Shown: positions 1-5,220, numbered from the stretch's first letter. The stretch is DNA of 5,660 nucleotides from Modestobacter sp. (GCA_025966175.1 JAOPVN010000522.1:1-5660); one strand, 5' to 3'. Notes: generated from the sequence alone by a model not told the origin. Numbers and translations are program-made.

Positions 1-40
1 CGCTGCCCAGTCGGCTTCCGCGCAGGGATCGCTCGCCCAT
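1..40 (-). CDS. rbpA: RNA polymerase-binding protein RbpA, N-terminal fragment (cut by window edge)
   Basis: Only the first 13 codons lie in the window. They read MGERSLRGSRLGS, which matches the highly conserved RbpA N-terminus (mycobacterial RbpA begins M-A-D-R-V-L-R-G-S-R-L-G). RbpA is a small actinobacterial protein that binds RNA polymerase and the principal sigma factor and stabilises the promoter open complex; it acts in the cytoplasm. The ATG at 40-38 is preceded by the purine-rich ribosome binding site GAGAGGA (50-56 on the plus numbering), nine bases away, which supports this start. The gene lies about 210 bases downstream of tdk on the same strand, but a good sigma-R-type promoter in the gap suggests separate, stress-responsive transcription. 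The identification rests on few residues, but the R-G-S-R-L-G block in this setting is very characteristic. Confidence 0.85.
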   Translation of the reverse strand, partial: MGERSLRGSRLGS

Positions 41-80
41 GGCACACCGTCCTCTCGTGCTGATGTCGGTCAGTTCTGGA

Positions 81-92
81 CTGCCCGGGCAG
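81..92. repeat. 12-bp perfect palindrome in the rbpA leader
   Basis: CTGCCCGGGCAG is a perfect palindrome inside the predicted rbpA 5' leader, about 40 bases before the start codon. In RNA it could form only a short hairpin (4-bp stem, 4-base loop); in DNA it could be a protein site. In GC-rich DNA such palindromes also arise by chance. Confidence 0.3.
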
Positions 93-132
93 CCGCATGC
101 TCACGCATCCGGTGCGGGGTGTCGCAGGGGTC

Positions 133-158
133 AACGACAGATGAAGGAAATGGATTCC
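133..158 (-). promoter_or_regulatory. Sigma-R/SigH-type promoter of rbpA
   Basis: Read on the minus strand, GGAAT (158-154) is followed after exactly 18 bases by GTT (135-133). This is the consensus of thiol-oxidative-stress sigma factors of the SigR/SigH group (GGGAAT-N18-GTT in Streptomyces). Transcription would start near 125-127 and leave a leader of roughly 85 bases before the rbpA ATG. Streptomyces rbpA is known to belong to the sigma-R regulon, so motif, spacing, strand and downstream gene all agree. Confidence 0.75.
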
Positions 159-178
159 GTGCCGTCAGCGCTCGATCA

Positions 179-222
179 TCTCACAGGGTGAGAGATTCGT
201 GTCCATCCACCCCCCAGGGGTG
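179..222 (-). terminator. Tandem short hairpins downstream of tdk, possible terminator
   Basis: Two small perfect hairpins follow the tdk stop codon. One pairs 208-213 with 217-222 (CACCCC/GGGGTG, 3-base loop). The other pairs 179-184 with 188-193 (TCTCAC/GTGAGA, 3-base loop). They share the related sequence AGGGTGAGA / AGGGGTGAGA. They begin about 30 bases beyond tdk and end before the rbpA promoter, which is where an operon terminator is expected. Stems are only 6 bp and no T-run follows on the minus strand, so termination is uncertain. Confidence 0.35.
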
Positions 223-253
223 AGAAGACGATCTCGATGAGCAGCGCGGGTGG

Positions 254-1000
254 TCACCGCAGGGCGAGCTGTCCCGGCCCGGTCGGAGTCGGCTCCAGCT
301 GCCCGCGGACGTGGTGCCGGCGGCACAGCACCTGATACCGCACGGCGGCTCCCTCCGGCTCGCCCGCCCGCTCCACGGAGTCGGTGGAGGGGGCCGGCGC
401 CGGTGCGGTGTCGGCCACCACCACCGTGGCACCCTCACGCACCATCGCCCCGCCCACCACACGGGCGTTGAGCAGCCCGGGGAGCCCGCACCAGCACAGC
501 ACCTCGACCTGCACCCGCTGGACGTCGTCGGCGAGCTCGAACAGCCGCTGGGTGCCGGGGAACAGTCGCGTCCGGAAGTCGGTGGTCAGCCCGAAGGCGT
601 AGACGTCCACGTGCGACTCGTCGACCAGCTCGGCCAGCTGCTCGACCTGCTCACCGCTGAGGAACTGGGCCTCGTCGACGATCAGGTAGTCCACCCGGTG
701 GCCGGCCGCCCAGCGGTCCCGGACCAGCAGCCGGACGTCGGTGCCCGGGTCGAGCTCCAGCGCCTCCCGGTGCAACCCGACGCGCGAGCTGATCTGCGGC
801 GTCCCGGACCGGTCGCCCTGGGTGAGCAGCAGCCCGTGCCGCCCCTGTCGGCTCTGGTTGTGGTCGACCTGCAGCGCCAGCGTGGACTTCCCGCAGTCCA
901 TCGGGCCGTGGAAGAACACCAGGTGCGCCGGCGCGGGGTGCCGGCGCCGGTCACCGGACGCCGGGACGGAGTCGGGCGCGGCCAGGGGAGAGGAACTCAC
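254..1000 (-). CDS. tdk: Thymidine kinase (type II)
   Basis: Cytoplasmic ATP-dependent kinase that phosphorylates thymidine (and deoxyuridine) to dTMP in the pyrimidine salvage pathway. The 248-residue protein has a Walker A loop GPMDCGKS at 32-39, the family's LTQGDRSG stretch near 59-66, the Walker B/catalytic DEAQF at 109-113, and a C-terminal zinc-binding part with C169 and C171 and then C226-R-R-H229. The usual CxxC is CxC here (CWCG); I believe related actinobacterial enzymes share this. Residues 1-25 form a disordered-looking extension, and a Pro/Ala-rich insert sits at about 199-218, making the protein longer than typical bacterial Tdk (about 190-210 residues). The GTG start overlaps the stop of the MFS gene (GTGA at 997-1000). 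A ribosome binding site GGAG lies five bases upstream within that gene, so translation is probably coupled. Confidence 0.93.
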   Translation of the reverse strand: MSSSPLAAPDSVPASGDRRRHPAPAHLVFFHGPMDCGKSTLALQVDHNQSRQGRHGLLLTQGDRSGTPQISSRVGLHREALELDPGTDVRLLVRDRWAAGHRVDYLIVDEAQFLSGEQVEQLAELVDESHVDVYAFGLTTDFRTRLFPGTQRLFELADDVQRVQVEVLCWCGLPGLLNARVVGGAMVREGATVVVADTAPAPAPSTDSVERAGEPEGAAVRYQVLCRRHHVRGQLEPTPTGPGQLALR

Positions 1001-2364
1001 AGACGCTCCGGGGGTGTGTTGCCGGCCTCGACGATCGCCCGGCGCAGGTCCAGTCGCGACAGCAGCACACCGCCGACGACGAAGAAGAAGACCAGACTGA
1101 AGATCGCGTACCGGTAGGAGTCGGTCAGCTGGTAGGTCAGCGCGAACAGGAAGGGGCCCAGCCAGCTCGTGCCGCGGTCGCTGATCTCGTAGAAGCCGAA
1201 GTACTCCGCCTCCTTGCCCGGCGGGATGAGCTGGCTGAACAGCGAGCGGGACAGCGCCTGGGTGCCGCCCAGCACGAAACCGATGGCCAGGGCGACGGCG
1301 TAGAACTGCGGCGCGGACCCCTTCTGCAGGAAGTACGCGATGCCGATGACCAGCACCCAGACGACCAGCGAGCCCAGGATCGTCCGCTTGGTCCCGTGGC
1401 GGCCGGCCAGCCGGCCGAGGGTGAGCGCCCCGCCGAAGGCGACGAACTGGACGACCAGGATCGCGGTGATCAGCGTCGACTGGGGGAGCCCCAGCTCCTC
1501 CGAGCCGTACTGCGCCGAGACGTTCGCGACGGTCTGGACGCCGTCGTTGTAGAGCAGGTAGGTGACCAGGAACAGCAGCGTCAGTGGGCGCCGGCGCAGG
1601 TCACGGAAGGTGGCCCCCAGCTGCCGGAGGCTTCCGCCGACCACCCCGTGGCCCTCGGTGCCGGGCTCGGGCGGGTGCGGGTGGTTGCGCAGCCGGGTCA
1701 ACGTGACCACGGCGAACAGGCCCCACCAGACCCCCGCGGAGCACAGACAGATCCGCACCGCGTCGCCGTCGCTCAGGCCCAAGGAGCCGGCGTTGAGGTA
1801 CAGCCCGAGGTTGAGCACCAGCAGCAGGCCGCCACCCAGGTACCCGCTGGCCCAGCCCTTGCTGGAGACCGCGTCCCGCTCGTCGGGTGCGGCCAGGTCG
1901 GGGAGCCAGGAGTAGTAGACGACCATCGCGCTGCCGAAGGCCAGGTTGGCCACGATGAACAGCCCGGCCCCCAGCAGGTACCGCTCGCCGCCGACGAAGA
2001 ACAGCGCCGCGGTGGCCAGCGCCCCCACGTAGCTCAGGACGGTCAGCATCTCGCGCTTGCGGCCCGACCGGTCGGCGATCGCGCCCAGCAAGGGCAGCAC
2101 GAAGACCTGCAGGAACACCGAGGCCGACAGCGTGTAGCCGAACAGGCTGCCGGGGGGCATCGGGATGCCCAGTGGGTGCACGTCGCCGTCCGGCCCGGCG
2201 GCGCGCTCCGCGATGTCGGTCAGGTACGGGCCGAGGAAGACGGTGACGACGGTCGAGGAGAAGACCGACGTCGCCCAGTCGTAGGAGTACCAGCCGAACC
2301 GTTCCCGACGCAGCGCCTCGTCGACGGGTGCGGGGGACTGGTCGGCCTTCGGGGCGACGCTCAC
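997..2364 (-). CDS. MFS transporter, UMF1/Atg22-like family
   Basis: Integral membrane transporter of 455 residues with about 12 hydrophobic segments. Family marks are a YDWATSVFSSTV opening at 28-39 (compare YDWANSAY in UMF1 proteins), the MFS motif A GAIADRSGRKR at 94-104, the stretch LPDLAAPDERDAVSSKGWASGYLGG at about 154-178 split over the helix 4-5 region, a hydrophilic central linker at about 226-260, YNDGVQTV at 272-279, and a second motif-A copy LGRLAGRHGTKR near 316-327. The substrate is unknown; relatives include yeast Atg22, a vacuolar amino acid effluxer. The start must be GTG at 2364, because an in-frame TGA lies five codons upstream and no start codon follows soon; no clear ribosome binding site precedes it. 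It follows the acyltransferase gene by 46 bases and overlaps tdk by four. I recall similar MFS genes near rbpA and a phosphodiesterase gene in Streptomyces. Confidence 0.9.
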   Translation of the reverse strand: MSVAPKADQSPAPVDEALRRERFGWYSYDWATSVFSSTVVTVFLGPYLTDIAERAAGPDGDVHPLGIPMPPGSLFGYTLSASVFLQVFVLPLLGAIADRSGRKREMLTVLSYVGALATAALFFVGGERYLLGAGLFIVANLAFGSAMVVYYSWLPDLAAPDERDAVSSKGWASGYLGGGLLLVLNLGLYLNAGSLGLSDGDAVRICLCSAGVWWGLFAVVTLTRLRNHPHPPEPGTEGHGVVGGSLRQLGATFRDLRRRPLTLLFLVTYLLYNDGVQTVANVSAQYGSEELGLPQSTLITAILVVQFVAFGGALTLGRLAGRHGTKRTILGSLVVWVLVIGIAYFLQKGSAPQFYAVALAIGFVLGGTQALSRSLFSQLIPPGKEAEYFGFYEISDRGTSWLGPFLFALTYQLTDSYRYAIFSLVFFFVVGGVLLSRLDLRRAIVEAGNTPPERL

Positions 2365-2410
2365 GGGCGGAGGGTGTCAGCCGGGACGGGCGTGGTCCAG
2401 CAGCCGGCGG

Positions 2411-3295
2411 TCACGGGATGTCGTCCGGCACGATCCCACCGGGGAAGGCGGCGGCCGACGACATCGGCCGGGTGGTGTCGCCGAAGGCGATCCGGTCGGT
2501 CGGCTCCCCGGCCCGCAGCGGCGACAGCCCGCGGGTCAGCGCGGCGGCGATCCGGTACCGGGCGCGGTTCGCGTCACCCACCCGCCCCGGCTGGAGGTCG
2601 TCGAAGAAGACCGGCGGGCCCAGGTGCACGCGCAGCGCCGGCTGCCGCCACACGGCGCTCAGCAGGGTGCGCACCTTCCCCCAGTCGGTGCGGTACTGCA
2701 GCACCTCGTGGGCGCCCCACTGGCTGACCGGGATGACCGGCACACCGGCAGCCAGCGCCATCCGGGCCAGGCCGGTGCGGCCGCGCTCGGGCCAGCCGTC
2801 GGGGGTCAGGCCGATCCGCCCCTCGGGGTAGGCGACGACGTGCCCGCCCGCGGCCAGCGCCACCTCGGTGACGCGCAGGGCGTGGGCCGCCACGTCCGTG
2901 TCGCGCTCGACCCGGATCCCGCCGGAGCGCTCCAGCAACGGTCCGACGACCGGCGTGCTGAGGATCCCGCTCTTGGCCAGGAACCGGGGCTTGACGCCGG
3001 CCCGGTGCAGCGCGACGCCGATCACGAAGGTGTCGAAGTCGCCGATGTGGTTGACCGCGAGGAGCAGCGGACCGTCCAGCCACGGCTCGGGGATGCTGCC
3101 GGTGACCTGGATCCGGCCGAAGACGCTCGGCAGCCAGGAGAACCAGCGGAGCATGAACCCCCAGAACCACCACTGCGGCGCCGCGGCGATCGCGAGCTCC
3201 CGGGCGAACCACTCGGGGTCGTCGGACCTCAGCTGGTCGTGCAGCTCCGGCGGCAGCGGGGGAGCGGACGGGCGCCAGGCTCGCAGCCCCCTCAT
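2411..3295 (-). CDS. PlsC-type lysophospholipid acyltransferase (1-acylglycerol-3-phosphate acyltransferase-like)
   Basis: Probably transfers a fatty acyl group to a lysophospholipid or lysophosphatidic acid at the inner face of the membrane. All four family motifs are visible in the 294-residue protein: the catalytic H(x4)D as NHIGDFD (H83, D88), GGIRVERD at 125-132, YPEG at 156-159, and the VPVIPVSQWG block at 186-195. A hydrophobic, Trp-rich stretch at about 40-58 (PQWWFWGFMLRWFSWLP) may bind the membrane. The last 30 residues lie outside the conserved domain. I chose the ATG at 3295 because it forms an ATGA overlap with the stop of the phosphodiesterase gene; a GTG four codons upstream (3307) is possible. 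Neither start has a strong ribosome binding site, which fits translational coupling. The exact acceptor lipid cannot be told from sequence. Confidence 0.88.
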   Translation of the reverse strand: MRGLRAWRPSAPPLPPELHDQLRSDDPEWFARELAIAAAPQWWFWGFMLRWFSWLPSVFGRIQVTGSIPEPWLDGPLLLAVNHIGDFDTFVIGVALHRAGVKPRFLAKSGILSTPVVGPLLERSGGIRVERDTDVAAHALRVTEVALAAGGHVVAYPEGRIGLTPDGWPERGRTGLARMALAAGVPVIPVSQWGAHEVLQYRTDWGKVRTLLSAVWRQPALRVHLGPPVFFDDLQPGRVGDANRARYRIAAALTRGLSPLRAGEPTDRIAFGDTTRPMSSAAAFPGGIVPDDIP

Positions 3296-4068
3296 ACGCC
3301 GGTCCACTGGCCGCGGGCGACCAGCAGGTCCCGCAGCATCGCCGGTCGGTCGGTCATGACCCCGTCGACGCCGAGTTCGAGCATCTCGGTCGCCTCGGCC
3401 TCGCTGTCGACGGTCCAGACGTGCACCTGCAGGCTGCGCGCGTGCGCAGCGGCGATGAACCGCTCGTCGACCAACGGCCGCCCGCCGAGCGCCAGCGGCA
3501 CCTGCGCGCAGCCGGCCTGGATCCGGACCAGGCCCGCCGCGCGCGGCGAATAGGAGGACAGCCGCAGCGCCGCGACCCCGCGGGGCCCCAGCGACGTGCA
3601 GACGTCGGGGCCGAACAGTCGGCGCGCGGCCGCGATCCGGGCATCGGAGAACGAGCCCAGACAGATCCGGTCCTCCACCTTGAGCCGCCGGACGGTGCGC
3701 ACCAGCGGCGCCAGGACGCCGGCGGCCTTGATGTCGAGGTTGAACCGGACGTCGGGCCAGGCGCCGAGCAGGTCCTCGAGCCGCATGATGGGCTCCCGGC
3801 CGCCGATCAGCGCGGTCTGCAGCTCACGCCACGGCAGCGCCTCCACCCGCCCGGTGCGGTCGGTGACCCGGTCGAGCGTCGGGTCGTGGAAGACGACGAG
3901 CTCACCGTCGGAGGTCACCCGGACGTCGGTCTCCAGGTACCGGTAGCCCAGGGCCACGCACTCCTCGAACGCCGGCATCGTGTTCTCGAGGTGCTCGATC
4001 GCGCCACCTCGGTGCGCCATCGCCACCGGGGTCGGCCCGTCGAGGAAGGCGTAGCGCGAGCCCGGCAC
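3292..4068 (-). CDS. Glycerophosphodiester phosphodiesterase (GDPD family)
   Basis: Likely hydrolyses glycerophosphodiesters, the deacylation products of phospholipids, to sn-glycerol 3-phosphate and an alcohol. The 258-residue protein is one GDPD TIM-barrel domain. The catalytic pattern HR...ExD...H is complete: H19-R20, then E28-N29-T30, E46 and D48 in LETDV, and H61-D62 in VVFHDPTLDR. NLDIK (110-114) and a later VWTVDSE and LGVDGVMTDRP follow the family. There is no signal peptide, so it is probably cytoplasmic. The GTG at 4068 is the first possible start, since an in-frame TAG lies at 4080-4078, and it keeps the YAFLDGPTPVAMAHRGG lead-in usual for actinobacterial members; an ATG at 4020 is an unlikely alternative. 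It is the first gene of the presumed four-gene operon and overlaps the acyltransferase by ATGA. Confidence 0.93.
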   Translation of the reverse strand: MPGSRYAFLDGPTPVAMAHRGGAIEHLENTMPAFEECVALGYRYLETDVRVTSDGELVVFHDPTLDRVTDRTGRVEALPWRELQTALIGGREPIMRLEDLLGAWPDVRFNLDIKAAGVLAPLVRTVRRLKVEDRICLGSFSDARIAAARRLFGPDVCTSLGPRGVAALRLSSYSPRAAGLVRIQAGCAQVPLALGGRPLVDERFIAAAHARSLQVHVWTVDSEAEATEMLELGVDGVMTDRPAMLRDLLVARGQWTGV

Positions 4069-4080
4069 GCCCCCACGCTA
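4069..4080 (-). promoter_or_regulatory. Putative leaderless -10 element for the phosphodiesterase-led operon
   Basis: On the minus strand TAGCGT (4080-4075) is followed by six bases and then the GTG start at 4068. This fits the actinobacterial -10 pattern TANNNT with transcription starting on the first base of the start codon. No strong -35 is seen (CCGACA occurs at a 19-base spacing). The stretch GGGGGC between them is not a convincing ribosome binding site, which also favours a leaderless message. Confidence 0.4.
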
Positions 4081-4171
4081 GTGCCGTGGTCGGACGGCGT
4101 GTCGGCCGGTCCGGAGGGCGGCGGCCGGGTCCGTCCGGGCGTGTCCGGCGGAACCTGTCAGCCCGGGCGTC

Positions 4172-4184
4172 TACCGTCGCTGGT
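4172..4184 (+). promoter_or_regulatory. Putative leaderless -10 element for the zinc-knuckle gene
   Basis: TACCGT at 4172-4177 fits TANNNT and lies seven bases before the GTG at 4185. No purine-rich ribosome binding site is present there. A leaderless start would fix the protein's first residue at 4185 and place divergent promoters about 90 bases apart in the 4069-4184 gap. Confidence 0.35.
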
Positions 4185-4586
4185 GTGGCGGTGAAGCACG
4201 GTGCCGAGGCCCGTCCGGCGTCCCGGAGCCGGCGCGCGAACGGCGAGGAACGACGCTGCGGCTGGTGCCGCAGCGTCCTGCCGGCGCAGGAGTCCGTGGG
4301 CCGGCCGAGGCTGTACTGCGGCCAGGCGTGCCGTCAGCGGGCCTACGAACAGCGCTCCGCGACGGCGAAGGCGGGGCTGTCCGCGGACGTCGTCCTGGTG
4401 ACCCGGGCGGAACTCGATGGGCTGCAGGATCGGCTGTTCCAGCTGCGGTGCGCCATCGAGGACGTGCAAACGCTGCTGACGGAGAAGCCGACCAAGGCGG
4501 AGCTGGCCCGGTCCCTGGAGGAGCTGGTGCGGTCCACCGGGCGACTCGACCGGCTGTGGCTCAACGGCAAGGCTGCCGGCGGCTGA
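4185..4586 (+). CDS. Zinc-knuckle (CxxC-CxxxC) and coiled-coil protein of unknown function
   Basis: I do not recognise a named function. The 133-residue product begins with a basic, disordered-looking stretch. A four-cysteine motif follows: C25-G-W-C28, then SVGRPRLYC45-G-Q-A-C49, and then RQRAYEQR. The shape (CxxC, about 16 residues, CxxxC, basic helix) is common in small actinobacterial proteins and should bind one zinc ion; the basic RQRAYEQR helix could touch nucleic acid. Residues about 73-125 are rich in Leu, Glu, Arg and Asp with heptad-like spacing (LDGLQDRLFQLRCAIEDV; LARSLEELV), suggesting a coiled coil and dimerisation. The open frame extends upstream to a GTG at 4086, but that part is Arg/Gly/Ser-rich and lies under the divergent promoter region, so I prefer the GTG at 4185 (4191 is also possible). 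It is divergent from the phosphodiesterase operon and convergent with the lipoprotein gene. Confidence 0.72.
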   Translation: MAVKHGAEARPASRSRRANGEERRCGWCRSVLPAQESVGRPRLYCGQACRQRAYEQRSATAKAGLSADVVLVTRAELDGLQDRLFQLRCAIEDVQTLLTEKPTKAELARSLEELVRSTGRLDRLWLNGKAAGG

Positions 4587-4598
4587 TCGGCGTCATAC

Positions 4599-4611
4599 CG
4601 TCACAGTGACG
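4599..4611. repeat. 13-bp perfect palindrome CGTCACAGTGACG
   Basis: Two 6-base arms surround a single central A, just beyond the stop of the zinc-knuckle gene (4586). A further CGTCA lies directly upstream at 4591-4595. A related palindrome, CGTCA-N3-TGACG, occurs at 4962-4974, so the lipoprotein gene is framed by two copies. It could be a regulator site; the protein is unknown. Confidence 0.4.
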
Positions 4612-4639
4612 CAACTCGCTGGCGCGCGGTGCGGTGCAT

Positions 4640-4664
4640 CGAGGGGGAGGGGCACTCCCCCTCG
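4640..4664. terminator. Bidirectional hairpin terminator between convergent genes
   Basis: CGAGGGGGAG (4640-4649) pairs perfectly with CTCCCCCTCG (4655-4664) around the 5-base loop GGGCA, a 10-bp stem of almost only G-C pairs. It lies 53 bases after the stop of the zinc-knuckle gene and 3 bases after the stop of the lipoprotein gene on the other strand. There is no T-run on either side, as is common for actinobacterial terminators. Its symmetry lets it work in both directions. Confidence 0.72.
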
Positions 4665-4667
4665 CGC

Positions 4668-4898
4668 TCAGCCGTTCCCGCTGTCCTGGTCGCGACTCCC
4701 GTTGCCCGAGGGATTGCTGGTGTCGTTGCGCGGAACGTTGCCCTGCGAGACGCCTCCCGGATCGGCGCCCGAGGTGTTCGTTGCAGTGTCCTTCGGTGTG
4801 CCCGTGGTGGAATTCGGGTCACCGCAGGCCGTCAAGGCGCCGCCGGACACCAGCGCGGCCGTAGTGATCAACGCTGCCAGCGGCCGTCGGATGCTCAT
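4668..4898 (-). CDS. Small secreted lipoprotein of unknown function
   Basis: A 76-residue protein with a classic lipoprotein signal: basic start (R4, R5), hydrophobic core at about 6-22 (PLAALITTAALVSGGAL), and lipobox L22-T-A-C25. Lgt and LspA would lipidate C25 and cut before it, so the 52-residue mature protein should sit on the outer face of the cytoplasmic membrane. The mature part is low in complexity, made mainly of Gly, Ser, Asn, Thr, Asp and Pro, with almost no hydrophobic residues, and so is probably disordered. No domain is recognisable. The ATG at 4898 is supported by the correct position of the signal peptide. There is no good ribosome binding site, but a TAGGGT -10-like element six bases upstream suggests a leaderless message. 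The gene converges on the zinc-knuckle gene and ends at the shared terminator. Confidence 0.78.
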   Translation of the reverse strand: MSIRRPLAALITTAALVSGGALTACGDPNSTTGTPKDTATNTSGADPGGVSQGNVPRNDTSNPSGNGSRDQDSGNG

Positions 4899-4904
4899 GC
4901 CCCA

Positions 4905-4910
4905 ACCCTA
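4905..4910 (-). promoter_or_regulatory. Putative leaderless -10 element for the lipoprotein gene
   Basis: On the minus strand TAGGGT is followed by six bases (TGGGGC) and the ATG at 4898. This is the same arrangement as at the phosphodiesterase gene (TAGCGT-GGGGGC-GTG). No matching -35 box is seen at 16-18 bases. Confidence 0.4.
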
Positions 4911-4961
4911 CGAAAGGTTCGACACAGCCGCCCCTCAGGACGGGCGGATACTCGTTCATTT

Positions 4962-4974
4962 CGTCAATGTGACG
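4962..4974. repeat. CGTCA-N3-TGACG inverted repeat upstream of the lipoprotein gene
   Basis: CGTCAATGTGACG has 5-base perfect arms around ATG and lies 64 bases upstream of the lipoprotein start, a place where an operator could act. It shares its arms exactly with the palindrome at 4599-4611. It sits in a locally AT-richer stretch. Confidence 0.4.
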
Positions 4975-5100
4975 TATGTAGACCGGCCCAGCGACACCGG
5001 GGGGCCGGGGCGCTGGCGGCTTCTGACACGACGGCGACGGCGGAAGGCGGCACGTCGGGCGGAAATGCCGGTCGGTGGCACACAAGATCATCTCGTCGAA

Positions 5101-5131
5101 GAGTTGATCATGACGGGGGAGTTGATCATGA
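5101..5131 (+). repeat. Direct repeat GAGTTGATCATGA, two copies 18 bp apart
   Basis: The 13-mer occurs at 5101-5113 and 5119-5131. Each copy contains an ATG six bases after a purine-rich stretch (GAAGAG before the first, GGGGGAG before the second) and a TGATCA palindrome. The 18-bp period keeps both ATGs in one reading frame, so the repeat duplicates a translation start for the short ORF that follows. Confidence 0.6.
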
Positions 5132-5220
5132 ACGCTGATCGTCGACGCCGACCCACCGACGAACAGTGCCAGCGGCCTCTCGAGGCAGCCCGCCGGCGCA
5201 TGCGCTCGACGGATGACTGA
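5128..5220 (+). CDS. Possible 30-residue basic small protein
   Basis: I do not recognise this peptide. The ATG at 5128 lies six bases after GGGGGAG (5115-5121), the best ribosome binding site in the window. The product is strongly basic near its start (MNADRRRRPTDEQ) and carries a second Arg cluster (ARRRMR) near its end, with one Cys and no hydrophobic segment, so it could bind nucleic acid. An in-frame ATG at 5110 would add six residues. Its end overlaps another ATG (ATGACTGA, 5213-5220) that opens a 66-codon frame to 5413; that second frame has no ribosome binding site of its own and ordinary base composition. About 73 percent of third positions are G or C, lower than real neighbours, so this may be chance. 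Confidence 0.25.
   Translation: MNADRRRRPTDEQCQRPLEAARRRMRSTDD

Noticed and set aside
100..135. Housekeeping promoter starting with TTGACC overlapping the sigma-R -10 of rbpA (minus strand)
   Set aside because: No TANNNT -10 box occurs 16-19 bases downstream.
2..223. Open plus-strand frame at the left edge
   Set aside because: It lies opposite the rbpA start, covers the sigma-R promoter, has non-coding composition and no motif.
311..1117. Long plus-strand open frames opposite tdk and the MFS gene (also 1396-2727, 2624-3553, 3421-4194)
   Set aside because: They are antisense shadows of high-GC genes: rich in Arg, Pro, Gly, Gln and His, no domains, and they conflict with well-identified minus-strand proteins.
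4150..4178. ECF-type promoter (GGAAC at 4150-4154) for the zinc-knuckle gene
   Set aside because: No CGTC-like -10 lies at the needed 16-17 base spacing; available matches are 12 or 19 bases away.
4086..4184. Upstream extension of the zinc-knuckle protein to a GTG at 4086
   Set aside because: The added 33 residues are Arg/Gly/Ser-rich without structure, would start just beside the divergent gene's promoter, and have no ribosome binding site.
4606..5220. 204-codon plus-strand frame from a GTG
   Set aside because: It runs through the terminator hairpin and antisense to the lipoprotein, has no ribosome binding site, and shows no recognisable motif. Only its last part (5128-5220) has a start worth noting.
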